Origin: Citrobacter amalonaticus
GTDB lineage: Bacteria > Pseudomonadota > Gammaproteobacteria > Enterobacterales > Enterobacteriaceae
Assembly: GCF_018323885.1 (NCBI RefSeq)
Contig: NZ_AP024586.1
Location: 123,151 to 187,150 of the forward strand
Length of the DNA: 64,000 bases
Reading direction: 5' to 3'
The notes under the pieces are model-generated. The model was not told where the DNA came from, made no database searches, and saw only the letters and a list, made by a program, of their open reading frames with translations. Both the position numbers and the translations under genes were made by a program. This document shows, piece by piece, positions 45,978-56,629 of the stretch (position 1 is the stretch's first letter; each line of letters starts with the position of its first letter).

Positions 45978-46113
45978 GGTGGCACCCCTCCATTGACTGA
46001 CGAAGACGGCGAATGCCGCCGCCGGCATCGGCTTTGCGAACAGAAAGCCTTGCCCGCGCTCGAACGCTTGGGCCCTCCGCCGTAGTCCATCCATCCGGCC
46101 GGGAAGCGCTCAT
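45964..46113 (-). pseudogene. orf2 (urf2) remnant with internal deletion
   Basis: It starts by overlap with merE ([20 protein letters not shown]), as in Tn21 orf2, but an internal deletion has removed most of the EAL domain and shifted the frame. The EAL end survives in another frame and leads into DUF3330. Confidence 0.7.
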
Positions 46114-46346
46114 GATCTTTCCCTGAATGCCCGCAACGCCCGCGCCAGTGACAGAAGAAACAGGCCGGTCAAACCGAGCGCCGTGATGACCCAATACTCG
46201 ACAAGGAATGCACCGGCGGTTGTGCCGGCCAGCACGGCAGCGAGGATGGACAGGTGGCAGGGGCAAGTCAGCACGGCCAGCGTGCCCCACAGGTAGCCGG
46301 TGAACGGTTTGTGCGTCTCGGCCGGCATGCGCTCGGGGCTGTTCAT
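46110..46346 (-). CDS. merE: MerE (right locus)
   Basis: A 78-residue paralogue of the left MerE (about 80% identical by eye), with CPCH intact. It overlaps merD by 4 bp. Confidence 0.92.
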   Translation of the reverse strand: MNSPERMPAETHKPFTGYLWGTLAVLTCPCHLSILAAVLAGTTAGAFLVEYWVITALGLTGLFLLSLARALRAFRERS

Positions 46347-46708
46347 GGCAAACTCTCCGCATGCTGTGCCGGCGCGGTCGGCATGGCGGCCAACTGCACT
46401 TCCAGATTGGCCAACGCTTCGCGCCGGCGTTCGACGAACTGACGCAGCACAGCAAGCTGCGCGGCAGTTTCATCGCAGTTCGCCGCATCCAGCGCCCGGC
46501 ACAGCCGCGCCAATGCGCCGAGGCCGATGCCCGCCTCGAAGGCGGCCCGCACGAAGCACAGTCGCTGCAAGGCGGCGTCATCGAACAGGCCGTAGCCACC
46601 CGTGGTGCAGGCGACTGGCCGCAGCAATCCGCGCAGCAGGTAGTCGCGCACGATATGCACGCTCACCCCGGCATCAAGGGCCAGCCGGGACACCGTGTAG
46701 GCGTTCAT
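46343..46708 (-). CDS. merD: MerD (right locus)
   Basis: A 121-residue paralogue of the left MerD; the start [14 protein letters not shown] has AGGAGGTG upstream. It follows merB after 111 bp. Confidence 0.92.
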   Translation of the reverse strand: MNAYTVSRLALDAGVSVHIVRDYLLRGLLRPVACTTGGYGLFDDAALQRLCFVRAAFEAGIGLGALARLCRALDAANCDETAAQLAVLRQFVERRREALANLEVQLAAMPTAPAQHAESLP

Positions 46709-46819
46709 CGAACACCTCCTTTTGGTCGGTTCACGGCAATGCATATACCGTTTCGCCGAGTTCAATCCGCGCGCTGCGAATCCGATGCCGGTGCCGTAGA
46801 ACATTGGGTCGATATCCGA

Positions 46820-47458
46820 TCACGGTGTCCTAGATGACATGGTCTGCAACAGATGTCGATTAAACTCCTGGCCCAAGCCGAAAGCCTCGTGGACACTGAC
46901 GATCGCCAATCCTTCCAATCCTTGATGCTTGGAGGCCCAGTCTTCCGCCGTCGGGACAGATGCAAAGAAATGTACATGGCAACAGAAGGACTGACGAACG
47001 TCGGCTGCTTCCTGCGGCAATACCAAGGACACCGCCATGCCGGCAGGTTCGACAGCCTGTATCTCGCTGGGTGAAACCGTGAGTGAAACGGGTGCTCCGG
47101 TTGCAGCGCAATGCGATGAGACGCGAGCTGTACGGCCGATCAGCGCCGGAAATATCAAGGTGTCCAGCGCGCACCAGGCATACAGACGGCGGTCGTCAAT
47201 TTCAAAGACATACGAAGTCTCGCGCAAGGTGAGGCCGTAGCCGATGATGTTCCCATCTTTGTCATATTCGGTACTGGTGGCCTGTTCGAGTACGGCGGCC
47301 ACTCGCTCAGCGGGCCAGTCGAGAATCCCGGCAAGTGTCGTTCGTGAAACCGGACGCCCCTTGGCGAGTTCCCGCAGTAGCGGGACCAAGAGATCCGCAG
47401 TACCATTGGTACGATTGACCGAAGTGAGACGTTCTAAAATATATGGGGCGAGCTTCAT
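46820..47458 (-). CDS. merB: MerB, organomercurial lyase
   Basis: A 212-residue lyase that cleaves C-Hg bonds, releasing Hg(II) for MerA. Active-site Cys96 and Asp99 (AWCALDTL) and Cys159 (SFCCHVHF) are all present. The ATG is preceded by GGAGATGG. It follows the truncated merA' end directly and is read from the right mer promoter after deletion of merTPC and most of merA. With the left operon it gives broad-spectrum mercury resistance. Confidence 0.94.
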
Positions 47459-47472
47459 GGTTCCATCTCCTT

Positions 47473-48190
<718 letters not shown>

Positions 48191-48202
48191 CGTGCTTTAT
48201 TT

Positions 48203-49529
48203 AATGAGATGGTCACTCCCTCCTTCCCAGTACTATGCTGAGGACAGGCTTTCATTCGGAGAACCATCATGGAAAACATTGCGCTTATTGGTATCGATCT
48301 GGGTAAGAACTCTTTCCATATTCATTGTCAGGATCATCGTGGGAAGGCCGTTTACCGTAAAAAATTCACCCGACCAAAGCTAATCGAATTTCTGGCGACA
48401 TGCCCGGCAACAACCATCGCGATGGAAGCCTGTGGCGGTTCTCACTTTATGGCACGCAAGCTGGCAGAGTTAGGGCATTTTCCAAAGCTGATATCACCGC
48501 AATTTGTCCGCCCATTCGTTAAAAGCAACAAAAATGACTTCGTTGATGCTGAAGCTATCTGTGAAGCAGCATCACGTCCATCTATGCGTTTCGTGCAGCC
48601 CAGAACCGAATCTCAGCAGGCAATGCGAGCTCTGCATCGTGTCCGTGAATCCCTGGTTCAGGATAAGGTGAAAACAACTAATCAGATGCATGCTTTTCTG
48701 CTGGAATTTGGTATCAGCGTTCCGCGAGGTGCTGCCGTTATTAGTCGACTGAGTACCCTTCTTGAGGACAGTAGTTTGCCTCTTTATCTCAGCCAGTTAC
48801 TGCTGAAATTACAACAGCATTATCACTATCTTGTTGAGCAGATTAAAGATCTGGAATCTCAGTTGAAACGAAAGTTGGACGAAGATGAGGTTGGACAGCG
48901 CTTGCTGAGTATTCCCTGCGTTGGAACGCTGACTGCCAGTACTATTTCAACTGAGATTGGCGACGGGAAGCAGTACGCCAGCAGCCGTGACTTTGCGGCG
49001 GCAACAGGGCTGGTACCCCGACAGTACAGCACGGGAGGTCGGACGACATTGTTAGGGATTAGCAAGCGGGGCAACAAAAAGATCCGAACTTTGTTGGTTC
49101 AGTGTGCCAGGGTATTCATACAAAAACTGGAACACCAGTCTGGCAAGTTGGCCGACTGGGTCAGGGAGTTGTTGTGTCGGAAAAGCAACTTTGTCGTCAC
49201 CTGTGCTCTGGCAAACAAGCTGGCCAGAATAGCCTGGGCACTGACGGCGCGACAGCAAACTTACGAAGCATAAAGGCAGAAATACACCAGTTTAAACAAT
49301 CATTCATCTGGTTTTGCGAATACTGATATTGATGATACTAACGGCCCACCGGCCTGTTGAGGAACCTGTAAAACGGAAAGGCTCATTGAAGCCGTATATT
49401 TTCTGGAGGTTCATCAGGCGCGGAACTCATCGAGGCGCGGGAATAAAATCCCATTCAGACGCCGGATAGATTCAAGCAAGCCAACTTGTCGTCAAAATCG
49501 GTGTTGCAAAAACGGGAGTGACCATAGAT
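48203..49529 (+). mobile_element. IS4321/IS5075-type insertion sequence, copy 3
   Basis: Exactly 1327 bp and inserted at the same base of the terminal repeat as copies 1 and 2 (21 bp from the outer end). Confidence 0.92.
48269..49273 (+). CDS. IS110-family (IS1111 group) transposase, copy 3
   Basis: The 334-residue protein is identical to the other two copies. All three elements appear identical over their full length, so their spread within this plasmid is recent. Confidence 0.92.
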   Translation: MENIALIGIDLGKNSFHIHCQDHRGKAVYRKKFTRPKLIEFLATCPATTIAMEACGGSHFMARKLAELGHFPKLISPQFVRPFVKSNKNDFVDAEAICEAASRPSMRFVQPRTESQQAMRALHRVRESLVQDKVKTTNQMHAFLLEFGISVPRGAAVISRLSTLLEDSSLPLYLSQLLLKLQQHYHYLVEQIKDLESQLKRKLDEDEVGQRLLSIPCVGTLTASTISTEIGDGKQYASSRDFAAATGLVPRQYSTGGRTTLLGISKRGNKKIRTLLVQCARVFIQKLEHQSGKLADWVRELLCRKSNFVVTCALANKLARIAWALTARQQTYEA

Positions 49530-49625
49530 TCCGTTTTCTGAGACGACCCCATATACCCCAGGTACAAACGTCTGGACTCGTTTGAAAACTCTCCAAAACT
49601 ATAATAATGGTGCAATATGTTTTCG

Positions 49626-49835
49626 TTATAATACTCTAACCTTAATTGAATTGCTTTCTAACAGTTCCCATTCTTCTTTATTAAGTACATTTTTAATTAT
49701 TATTCCATTGGCAAGCGTTAGCTCATATTCCCTGTCACCATAAATAAGGTTTTTATTTTCGACTCGTCGAAAGCTGGTAATGGCAACCTTTCTGTATCCA
49801 CCTAACGAATAATTATCTTTGATTCCTGCAAACAT
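49626..49835 (-). CDS. hypothetical 69-aa protein
   Basis: A small protein MFAGIKDNYSLGGYRKVAIT that continues with a beta-rich body. CGGGAGT lies seven bases before the ATG, which supports it. It stands alone just outside the mercury element. Function unknown. Confidence 0.55.
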   Translation of the reverse strand: MFAGIKDNYSLGGYRKVAITSFRRVENKNLIYGDREYELTLANGIIIKNVLNKEEWELLESNSIKVRVL

Positions 49836-50114
49836 ATAGACTCCCGTATATTTAACGTTTTAAAGACAACTGAACCTTCTCGGCCCTTCCTGCGCCCCCT
49901 ACTAAGGATACTATCGTAGTAGTCAATTTCATCATCTTCGCCCTGTACTGACCAGTCACAACTGGTGCATTTGTGGCCAAACCGTGACTCCTCCGTTGTG
50001 TCCGTTACGATATGATGCGGTCCATATCCTCCTCCCTGTACGATATTAAGGAATAAAGGCTCTACAGTATTATGCTGCTGTAGAGCTCATTCAACCATGC
50101 TCAAACTGAGTATA
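49836..50114. other. intergenic region with terF terminator
   Basis: No gene is seen. On the minus strand a hairpin GCTCTACAG ... CTGTAGAGC (50059-50086) followed by CTTTATTCC lies ~30 bp past the terF stop and probably terminates the ter operon. Confidence 0.6.
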
Positions 50115-51356
50115 TTAAAGGATTCCTAACCTTTTTGTTTCATCGATCCATGGTCTGAATTCTTCCAGTAAATTATCATATAACTTTTCATCGCTAATAG
50201 AACCGAAATCATCCATGGCAAAAAAGTGGGTGTTATCAACCCGGCGGTCAGTAAAGTCATCCAGATTCTTGAGGATACCGTAGCTTGAACCACCCAGGCC
50301 GACAAACTTCCAGAAGATGGGGTAGTTGGCAGAACGCCGGATTGCATCTTTAATCGCCCGCGTTTTGCTGATACCGCCATCGGTAATAAATACAACATAT
50401 ACCGGGATTTTTGAGTCCTTAAAGTAATCGACTATTTCTTCCATCACCGGAGGCTCGTTGTTTGTCCCCCCTAGGCCCGGCAGGTTCTCCCAAGATGAAC
50501 GCTTACCAGCCCCTCGAATGGACTGAATATACGTGTCCAGATTGTCCAGAGTGACGTTTGGATACTTCTTATGCTTCTCTCCAAATCCCCAGACATCCAT
50601 TTCACCGTCGTCGTCGAACTGGGCGGCAAGAACGGCGATGCGGTCCAGTACAGATTGAACGTTACCCTTACTGAACTGACCACTCATTGAGCCGGATGCG
50701 TCAAGTACAAATGCAACCGCTGCCTCAAGGGTGTCCAGTTTATTTTTAGTGAGACTGACCGAGGCTTTTTTAGCGAGGCTTACAAGGCGCGGAGATCTAG
50801 TTTCCAGTTTCTTTTCCAAACTGATACGAGCAGGCTTTGCTGGCTGCTGAACTGGCTGTGCGACATCAACGCCATAGCTAGTGGCCAGAGGCTCAAGTCC
50901 GCCGTTGAAACCCTGCCCGAGCGCACGAAGCTTCCAAGCGCCATTGTGTCGATATACTTCACCCAGGATGATTGCTTTCTCACTGCGGCTCTGAGTCTCA
51001 GCCTGAAAATCAGCAATACCAGGAGCCTGAATGCTCAATAAACTGAGTCCACTGATGGTATCTTCACCATCAATGACAACGGTGATCGCTATTTTACTGA
51101 CGTTTGCCGGAACACGATCCAGTGTTATCTCAATGCTGGACTGCTGCGAACCGGTAAAGAGCTTAACTGCCCCCTCAGGAGAAGACAAATTATTATAAAA
51201 GATAAAGTCAGAATCGCAACTGACCTTTCCCTGAGCATTAAGCAAGAACAGGCAGGTATCGGGTTCGCCTTTAAAACCGGATTTGGCAGGGTACTGAAGA
51301 TTCAGCCTGATCGCAGATTGCTGAAGAGGTATGTTTTGTCCGGATTGTAGATTCAT
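50115..51356 (-). CDS. terF: TerF, TerD-like and vWA-domain protein
   Basis: A 413-residue protein: TerD-family domain at residues ~1-170 ([30 protein letters not shown]), a linker, then a von Willebrand A domain from ~215 with MIDAS pieces DASGSMSG and FITDGG. It is the last gene of terZABCDEF, separated from terE by 427 bp and a terminator, so it probably has its own promoter. A scaffold role in the Ter complex is suggested for the family. Confidence 0.93.
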
Positions 51357-51783
51357 ATTAACTCTCCTGATTTTTGATTTTTTTTAAAGCGCAGCGTTTA
51401 TATATGTTCCCCAGGCTTAGTTCAGGACGCTGGATATTCGGTGAGGCGTAAATATGGTGTGACAAAATAATTCATCACGTTGAAGTTTCTATACCTGTTG
51501 AATTGGAATTTTCTTTGACTGGGTATCTTATGTTCCAGATCCCGTTCCTTCATAAGTCGCAAAGGTAACATATATCCGAGGAGCATGCTGTTGATATAAG
51601 GCTCGGAATACTGGCTTTAACCAGCAACGATAGATAATCCGGGTCCTGCTTAAAAGGCTCATGCCAGAATTAACATTCCTCTGCTTTCTGAAAACGCCCG
51701 CCCCCCTTTCTCAGATTCCCCCGCTGATAGCGGATCGTTACCAAAAAAAACCCCGGCATTGCCGGGGTCAGACTCAGCGTCTT
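51357..51783. other. terE-terF intergenic region
   Basis: This 427-bp region holds the terE terminator near its right end and, presumably, a terF promoter on the minus strand. No gene is supported. Confidence 0.55.
51742..51768 (-). terminator. Rho-independent terminator after terE
   Basis: On the minus strand ACCCCGGCA-ATGCCGGGGT is followed by TTTTTTTT. It lies ~15 bp past the terE stop. Confidence 0.88.
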
Positions 51784-52359
51784 TTAGACATTGACGCCGT
51801 GCTGGGAAGCAAGCGCTGACAAGCCACCGGCAAAACCCTGGCCGACAGCTTTAAACTTCCACTCAGCACCATGGCGATACAGTTCACCGAAGACCATTGC
51901 GGTTTCGGTTGAGGCGTCTTCAGACAGATCAAAACGGGCAATTTCCGTGCCGTTGTCGTTGTTGTAAACGCGCATGAAGCTGTTGTTCACCATGCCGAAG
52001 TTTTGTTTACGCGCTTCTGCATCATAAATGGTAACGGCAAACACCAGTTTTTTGATGTCTGCTGAGACTTTGGTCAGATCGATTTTGACCTGCTCATCGT
52101 CGCCGTCGCCTTCACCGGTACGGTTGTCGCCCTGATGTTCTACTGCGCCATCAGGGCTGGTTTTATTATTGAAGAAAATGAAATGGGAATCTGACAGCAC
52201 TTTACCGTCTTCACCTACTGCGAATACGGAAGCGTCCAGGTCAAAACCCTGACCATCGGTTACACGGGCATCCCAGCCCAAGCCAACCATAGCGACATTC
52301 ATGGTCGGTGCTTCTTTGGTCAGAGATACGTTGCCGCCTTTTACGAGAGAAACTGCCAT
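51784..52359 (-). CDS. terE: TerE, tellurite resistance TerD-family protein
   Basis: A 191-residue TerD-domain protein with the calcium-binding residues in GFDLDASVF and [16 protein letters not shown] 52359 is taken because it has AGGAG upstream and begins with the family's [13 protein letters not shown]; a longer frame starts five codons earlier. It is ~65% identical by eye to TerD. Confidence 0.95.
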   Translation of the reverse strand: MAVSLVKGGNVSLTKEAPTMNVAMVGLGWDARVTDGQGFDLDASVFAVGEDGKVLSDSHFIFFNNKTSPDGAVEHQGDNRTGEGDGDDEQVKIDLTKVSADIKKLVFAVTIYDAEARKQNFGMVNNSFMRVYNNDNGTEIARFDLSEDASTETAMVFGELYRHGAEWKFKAVGQGFAGGLSALASQHGVNV

Positions 52360-52427
52360 TTTTAGCTCCTGCAAACAGTTGAGTGAGGCTGAATTAACAG
52401 CCTTGGATATGAAAAGTTACTTTTCGA

Positions 52428-53006
52428 TCAGGACGCGTTAATGCCGTACTGAGCACATACAGATGCCAGACCACCAGCATAACCCTGGCCTACTGCGCGG
52501 AATTTCCACTCACCATTGTGGCGATACAGCTCGCCGAAAAGCATGGCAGTCTCAGTGGACGCATCTTCGGTCAGATCGTAGCGAGCGACTTCAGTCTGGT
52601 TATCGTCATTGACCAGGCGAATAAACGCACCGGATACCTGACCAAAGCTCTGGCGACGAGCCTGAGCATCGTGGATAGTCACAACGAAGATGATCTTGTC
52701 AACTTCAGACGGGACGGCGTCCAGTTTAATTTTCAGCGATTCATCATCACCATCGCCCTCACCGGTGCGGTTATCGCCGGTGTGCGTTACGGAACCGTCG
52801 GATGACGTCAGGTTGTTATAGAAGATGAAATCTGAATCGCCGCGCACTTTGCCGTTTGCGGCCAGCAGGAATGCTGAAGCATCCAGGTCAAAGTCCTGAC
52901 CGTCTGTTGAACGCGCATCCCAGCCAAGGCCTACCAGGACGTTTTTCATTGACGGAGCTGCTTTGCTCAGGGAGACGTTCCCGCCTTTGGAAAGAGAAAC
53001 ACTCAT
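52428..53006 (-). CDS. terD: TerD, tellurite resistance protein
   Basis: A 192-residue TerD protein ([20 protein letters not shown]) with DFDLDASAF and [13 protein letters not shown]a2+-binding motifs. It works with TerC at the membrane in tellurite, colicin and phage resistance phenotypes; biochemical role unresolved. Confidence 0.96.
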   Translation of the reverse strand: MSVSLSKGGNVSLSKAAPSMKNVLVGLGWDARSTDGQDFDLDASAFLLAANGKVRGDSDFIFYNNLTSSDGSVTHTGDNRTGEGDGDDESLKIKLDAVPSEVDKIIFVVTIHDAQARRQSFGQVSGAFIRLVNDDNQTEVARYDLTEDASTETAMLFGELYRHNGEWKFRAVGQGYAGGLASVCAQYGINAS

Positions 53007-53054
53007 AAAATAACCTCTTCGATTAGTAATTGTTCAGGTCAACACTTCAGGGGA

Positions 53055-54095
53055 TTAGCTCCCCTTTTCCTCAGATTCAGGTTTGCCCGGGAACATTACG
53101 CTTGCGAGAATGCCCAGCGCCAGAACACCCAGTACAACATACAGGCTGGTTGTCGCCGCGATGCTGTAACCATGATGCCAGATGTGATCGGTCGCATTCA
53201 GGCCGAGTTTTGCTGCAATGAAGAACAGCAACACGATAACGGCCTTCTCCAGATGAACCAGGTACTGTTTCAGTGCCTCAAGGACAAAGTACAGAGTACG
53301 CAGGCCCAGGATAGCAAACATCATGGCACTATAGACGATAAGCGGTTCACGACTGACAGCAATGATGGCCGGTACCGAGTCAAACGCAAACATAACATCC
53401 GAGAGTTCAACCACGGCCACACAAAGGAACAGAGGGGTCGCATACAGCGCCGCCTTTTTACCACGACCAATGGTAACATCGCTGTTTTCTGGTTTCGCCA
53501 GTTCGGCATCCACTTCCTTCTGGTTAAGCAGGAAGGCATGGCCTCTGAGCTTCGGCCAGATAGGGAAGAAGCGTTTAACCATGCGGTAAGCCAGATGCTG
53601 GGAGTAATCCTCAATTTCATCATCGTCATCACCGCTTTTAAGCATCATGACCGCCGTCCAGGCAACGATGATAGCGAAAACGACTTCAACGTAAGGCCCC
53701 AGACTCAGCAGGCTCGTACCGATGGCGACAAAGATGCCCCTGAAAACAATGGCACCAATGATCCCCCAGTAGAGAACGCGGTGGCGATAACGATCCGGAA
53801 CGGCGAACCAGGAGAAGATGGCCATCATGACAAACAGGTTGTCGACCGACAGCACTTTCTCCAGTGCATAACCCGTGACAAACAGACTGGCAACCTCAGC
53901 ACCGTGGTGGATATAGAGGAAACCGGCAAATGCCATCGCAACCACAACCCAGAATACGGACCAGAGCGCCGCACTCTTCAGGGAAATGGGCTTGTCATCA
54001 CGGTGCATAAACAGGTCAATAAAGATGGCGCCGACTGAAAGCGCAATAAAAACAATGACCGTTTCAGTCGGGAAGCCGATGTGTGTTGAAACCAT
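53055..54095 (-). CDS. terC: TerC, integral membrane protein
   Basis: A 346-residue membrane protein with about eight or nine helices and acidic residues inside membrane regions (ALEKVLSVDNLFVM, ALDSVPAIIAV-type FAFDSVPAI), the TerC/Alx family signature. It is implicated in manganese export or metal sensing in relatives and binds TerB. It lies between terB and terD. Confidence 0.96.
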   Translation of the reverse strand: MVSTHIGFPTETVIVFIALSVGAIFIDLFMHRDDKPISLKSAALWSVFWVVVAMAFAGFLYIHHGAEVASLFVTGYALEKVLSVDNLFVMMAIFSWFAVPDRYRHRVLYWGIIGAIVFRGIFVAIGTSLLSLGPYVEVVFAIIVAWTAVMMLKSGDDDDEIEDYSQHLAYRMVKRFFPIWPKLRGHAFLLNQKEVDAELAKPENSDVTIGRGKKAALYATPLFLCVAVVELSDVMFAFDSVPAIIAVSREPLIVYSAMMFAILGLRTLYFVLEALKQYLVHLEKAVIVLLFFIAAKLGLNATDHIWHHGYSIAATTSLYVVLGVLALGILASVMFPGKPESEEKGS

Positions 54096-54117
54096 ATTTT
54101 ACCCTTAGGGATGTGGA

Positions 54118-54573
54118 TCAGAGGCCAAATTCAGCCGGGTCGAAGCCCAACGCGATAGCGATCTCGCGGGAGGCCAGTTTCTCGTCCTGATCGAAGTTAC
54201 CGTCACTTTTCGCAACGGCAATACCAACACGTAAGGCCAGCTGAGCGGCCTCAGGCTGATCTTTCAGCGCCAGGATGTATTTCATGGTTTCGCCCTTGCC
54301 GATTTCAACATCGAAATCGAAGCTTGAAACCAGTTTATTGAAGAATTCGATCACCTCATTGGTATCGAAGACCTTCAGCTCTTCTGAAGCGCGCAGAAAG
54401 CCCATCATTTTCTGCTTTTCTTCCGAACTCACGCCGTCACTCGATACGGCAATACGGGCACATACAGCAACGGTGCCCTGCATGAATTTTTTGTTTTTGA
54501 AACGGCCAACCTGGCGGGTCAGTTCGTCACGGCCTGAGTTAATGGCACCTTTAACTTTGTCGAGAAAGCTCAT
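54118..54573 (-). CDS. terB: TerB, tellurite resistance protein
   Basis: A 151-residue helical protein starting MSFLDKVKGAINSGRDELTR, the usual TerB length. Acidic loops such as FDFDVEIGKGE and KSDGNFDQDEK may bind metal. ATG 54573 is chosen on family length; AAAGGAAACAGGT lies upstream. Confidence 0.95.
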   Translation of the reverse strand: MSFLDKVKGAINSGRDELTRQVGRFKNKKFMQGTVAVCARIAVSSDGVSSEEKQKMMGFLRASEELKVFDTNEVIEFFNKLVSSFDFDVEIGKGETMKYILALKDQPEAAQLALRVGIAVAKSDGNFDQDEKLASREIAIALGFDPAEFGL

Positions 54574-54595
54574 ACCTGTTTCCTTTGTTGCTGTG

Positions 54596-55753
54596 TTATT
54601 TAGAACCGGCGCTCCAGCGAAATCCCCAGCCAAATGCCCGGTCCATTTCGTCCTGGCCTTTGAAGTACTGGTTGATACGCTCGACTTTAATCGCGCCGTT
54701 TTCATTTACGAGTCTGGCAATGGCGCACAATGTGCGACGGTTTTCACCTTCGGTAAGGCGGGTCTCAATGGGAGGCTGATCCGGCACATGAATGGTGACC
54801 ACACCATCAGTCTTGTCCCAGCTGGGAACACCTTCATAAATAAAGGCGTAAATCAGCACTTCACGGATATGCTTCCATTCCCGCCCATTGACATGCAGCC
54901 ACTCGCCGTCTGATACATCACCCGTCCGGTCATCGCCCTTGAGCTGAACATAAGGCTCATCGCGATAATCACCGAATGCATTACCCAGCGCCTGAATGAC
55001 CGATTTATACCCGTCCTGAAGCTTAACAAAGGCCCCCAGATCCAGGTCAATTCCTTTGGAGCCGAACATGCCTGCGAGGCCCGATTTGCCGCTGCCCCGG
55101 TGCCAGTTAAGGTTGATCCGGATTTCACCGAAGTTATCCCGTTTGGTCAGGCTGATTGCTGGCTTCTCTTTTGTCAGAGATACCTTACTCAGGCTGATTT
55201 TTGTCTCAACTGGCGGAGGAGTTACAACCGGAGGTGACGGGGCTGCGGGAGCAGGTTCGTCGGCAATATTTACGCCGAAATGCTCTGCCAGCGGTTTAAG
55301 ACCACCGTTGAACCCCTGTGCAACGAAGCGGAATTTCCAGTCATTATTACGACGGTAAAACTCACCCAGAATTAAGGCTGCTTCCTGACGGCCGCTCAGT
55401 TCGACAATGCCGCTAACCAGGCCGGTAGCCCCCTGCTCCACATCGATGGAAAGATTACGAAGGCCGGACACCGTCTGCCCACCGTCACAGGTCACGGTGA
55501 ACGCAATTTTCTGGACATCAGATTTCAGCCGGTTGAGCGCGACAGTAAAAGTTGAGTACTGGCCTTCACTGACCAGGCTGACGGTACCATCATCGTTACG
55601 TGGCTGACCATAGAACACCATGTCCGCATCACCCTGCACCTTCCCGTCGGCATACAGGCGAAACGCCGAAGCATCCACCTGACCGCCCGAGGTGATCCGG
55701 ACCCGCAACTCCTGGGCTGGAACGGGGGCATTGCCCCCCGGCGTCAGGTTCAT
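54596..55753 (-). CDS. terA: TerA, tellurite resistance protein
   Basis: A 385-residue protein with a TerD-like domain (~residues 1-180) and a C-terminal TerA domain (~200-385; INLNWHRGSGKSGLAGMFGS). Its ATG overlaps the terZ stop. It ends 22 bp before terB. Confidence 0.94.
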   Translation of the reverse strand: MNLTPGGNAPVPAQELRVRITSGGQVDASAFRLYADGKVQGDADMVFYGQPRNDDGTVSLVSEGQYSTFTVALNRLKSDVQKIAFTVTCDGGQTVSGLRNLSIDVEQGATGLVSGIVELSGRQEAALILGEFYRRNNDWKFRFVAQGFNGGLKPLAEHFGVNIADEPAPAAPSPPVVTPPPVETKISLSKVSLTKEKPAISLTKRDNFGEIRINLNWHRGSGKSGLAGMFGSKGIDLDLGAFVKLQDGYKSVIQALGNAFGDYRDEPYVQLKGDDRTGDVSDGEWLHVNGREWKHIREVLIYAFIYEGVPSWDKTDGVVTIHVPDQPPIETRLTEGENRRTLCAIARLVNENGAIKVERINQYFKGQDEMDRAFGWGFRWSAGSK

Positions 55754-56334
55754 TAGCGAATAACCGCTGAAACGATATCGGAGTGCATATCGTCAATTGT
55801 GCGGCCGCGACAGGCATGGCCGAGGGCGGTAAAGTCCCAGTTGCCGTTATTACGGCGCAGCGATGAAATAACGATCCCGGTATGTGAGCCCTGCTCAGTC
55901 AGCTTGTAGCGAGCCAGCTCTTTGTCGGTTTGATCGACCACGCGGCAGAATGCGTTTTCGACATCATTGAACGACTGACCACGGAAGCTGTTTACCGTAA
56001 ACGCCAGGTATTCAACGTTTGCAGGCAGTCGGGAGAGGTTGACCTTAATCACTTCATCGTCACCGTCACCCTCACCGGTCAGGTTATCGCCACTGTGCAC
56101 AACAGCGCCGCAAGTGGATTCCAGTTTGCGGAACCAAATGGTGTCAATTGTTTTACCGATGCTGTCCATTAATACGCAGCCAGCATCAAGATCGATTGAG
56201 TCATTGCCACCTAATAGTCCGCCAAGAAAACCTTTTTTCTTAATCGGATCCCAACCGAGGCCGAATTGAAGCTGGCTCAATGCTGAAGATTCTTTGCTGA
56301 GTGATACCGTCTGGTTCTTACTTAATGAAACCAT
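55753..56334 (-). CDS. terZ: TerZ, tellurite resistance TerD-family protein
   Basis: A 193-residue TerD-family protein, the first gene of the operon. It has SIDLDAGCVL and [13 protein letters not shown]. It is divergent from the ATP-grasp gene, which marks the regulatory hub of the region. Confidence 0.95.
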   Translation of the reverse strand: MVSLSKNQTVSLSKESSALSQLQFGLGWDPIKKKGFLGGLLGGNDSIDLDAGCVLMDSIGKTIDTIWFRKLESTCGAVVHSGDNLTGEGDGDDEVIKVNLSRLPANVEYLAFTVNSFRGQSFNDVENAFCRVVDQTDKELARYKLTEQGSHTGIVISSLRRNNGNWDFTALGHACRGRTIDDMHSDIVSAVIR

Positions 56335-56629
56335 GTTTTATTCCTTAAAATGGTAATGACCGAGACAATCAAAGGGTTGTTTATTAACTGACGAAGAAAA
56401 TCATATCATGATGAAGTTCTCTGACAAGGGAAATTTTGGTAGTTTTCTACATAAGATGAAAAAAATCCTTTTAAGGATGTGGTTTTTTCAATATTTCATA
56501 TAAATATCATTAGTTTATCAATAACTAAAAAATCACTGACGCACTCCATAAACACAGGAGTTATAAATCATATTATGATTGACATGTAACTTAGACACTC
56601 ATAGACTCACTTCTCAATCATAAATTTGC
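56335..56629. promoter_or_regulatory. divergent promoter region between terZ and the biosynthetic operon
   Basis: About 295 bp, AT-rich, with no gene. It must contain the minus-strand ter promoter and the plus-strand promoter of the ATP-grasp operon. I could not define -35/-10 boxes with confidence. TerW is reported to act at such a promoter in related plasmids. Confidence 0.6.

Noticed and set aside
53172..54038. 288-aa plus-strand frame opposite terC
   Set aside because: Antisense shadow of TerC; composition is His/Asn-rich nonsense and no start signal is seen.
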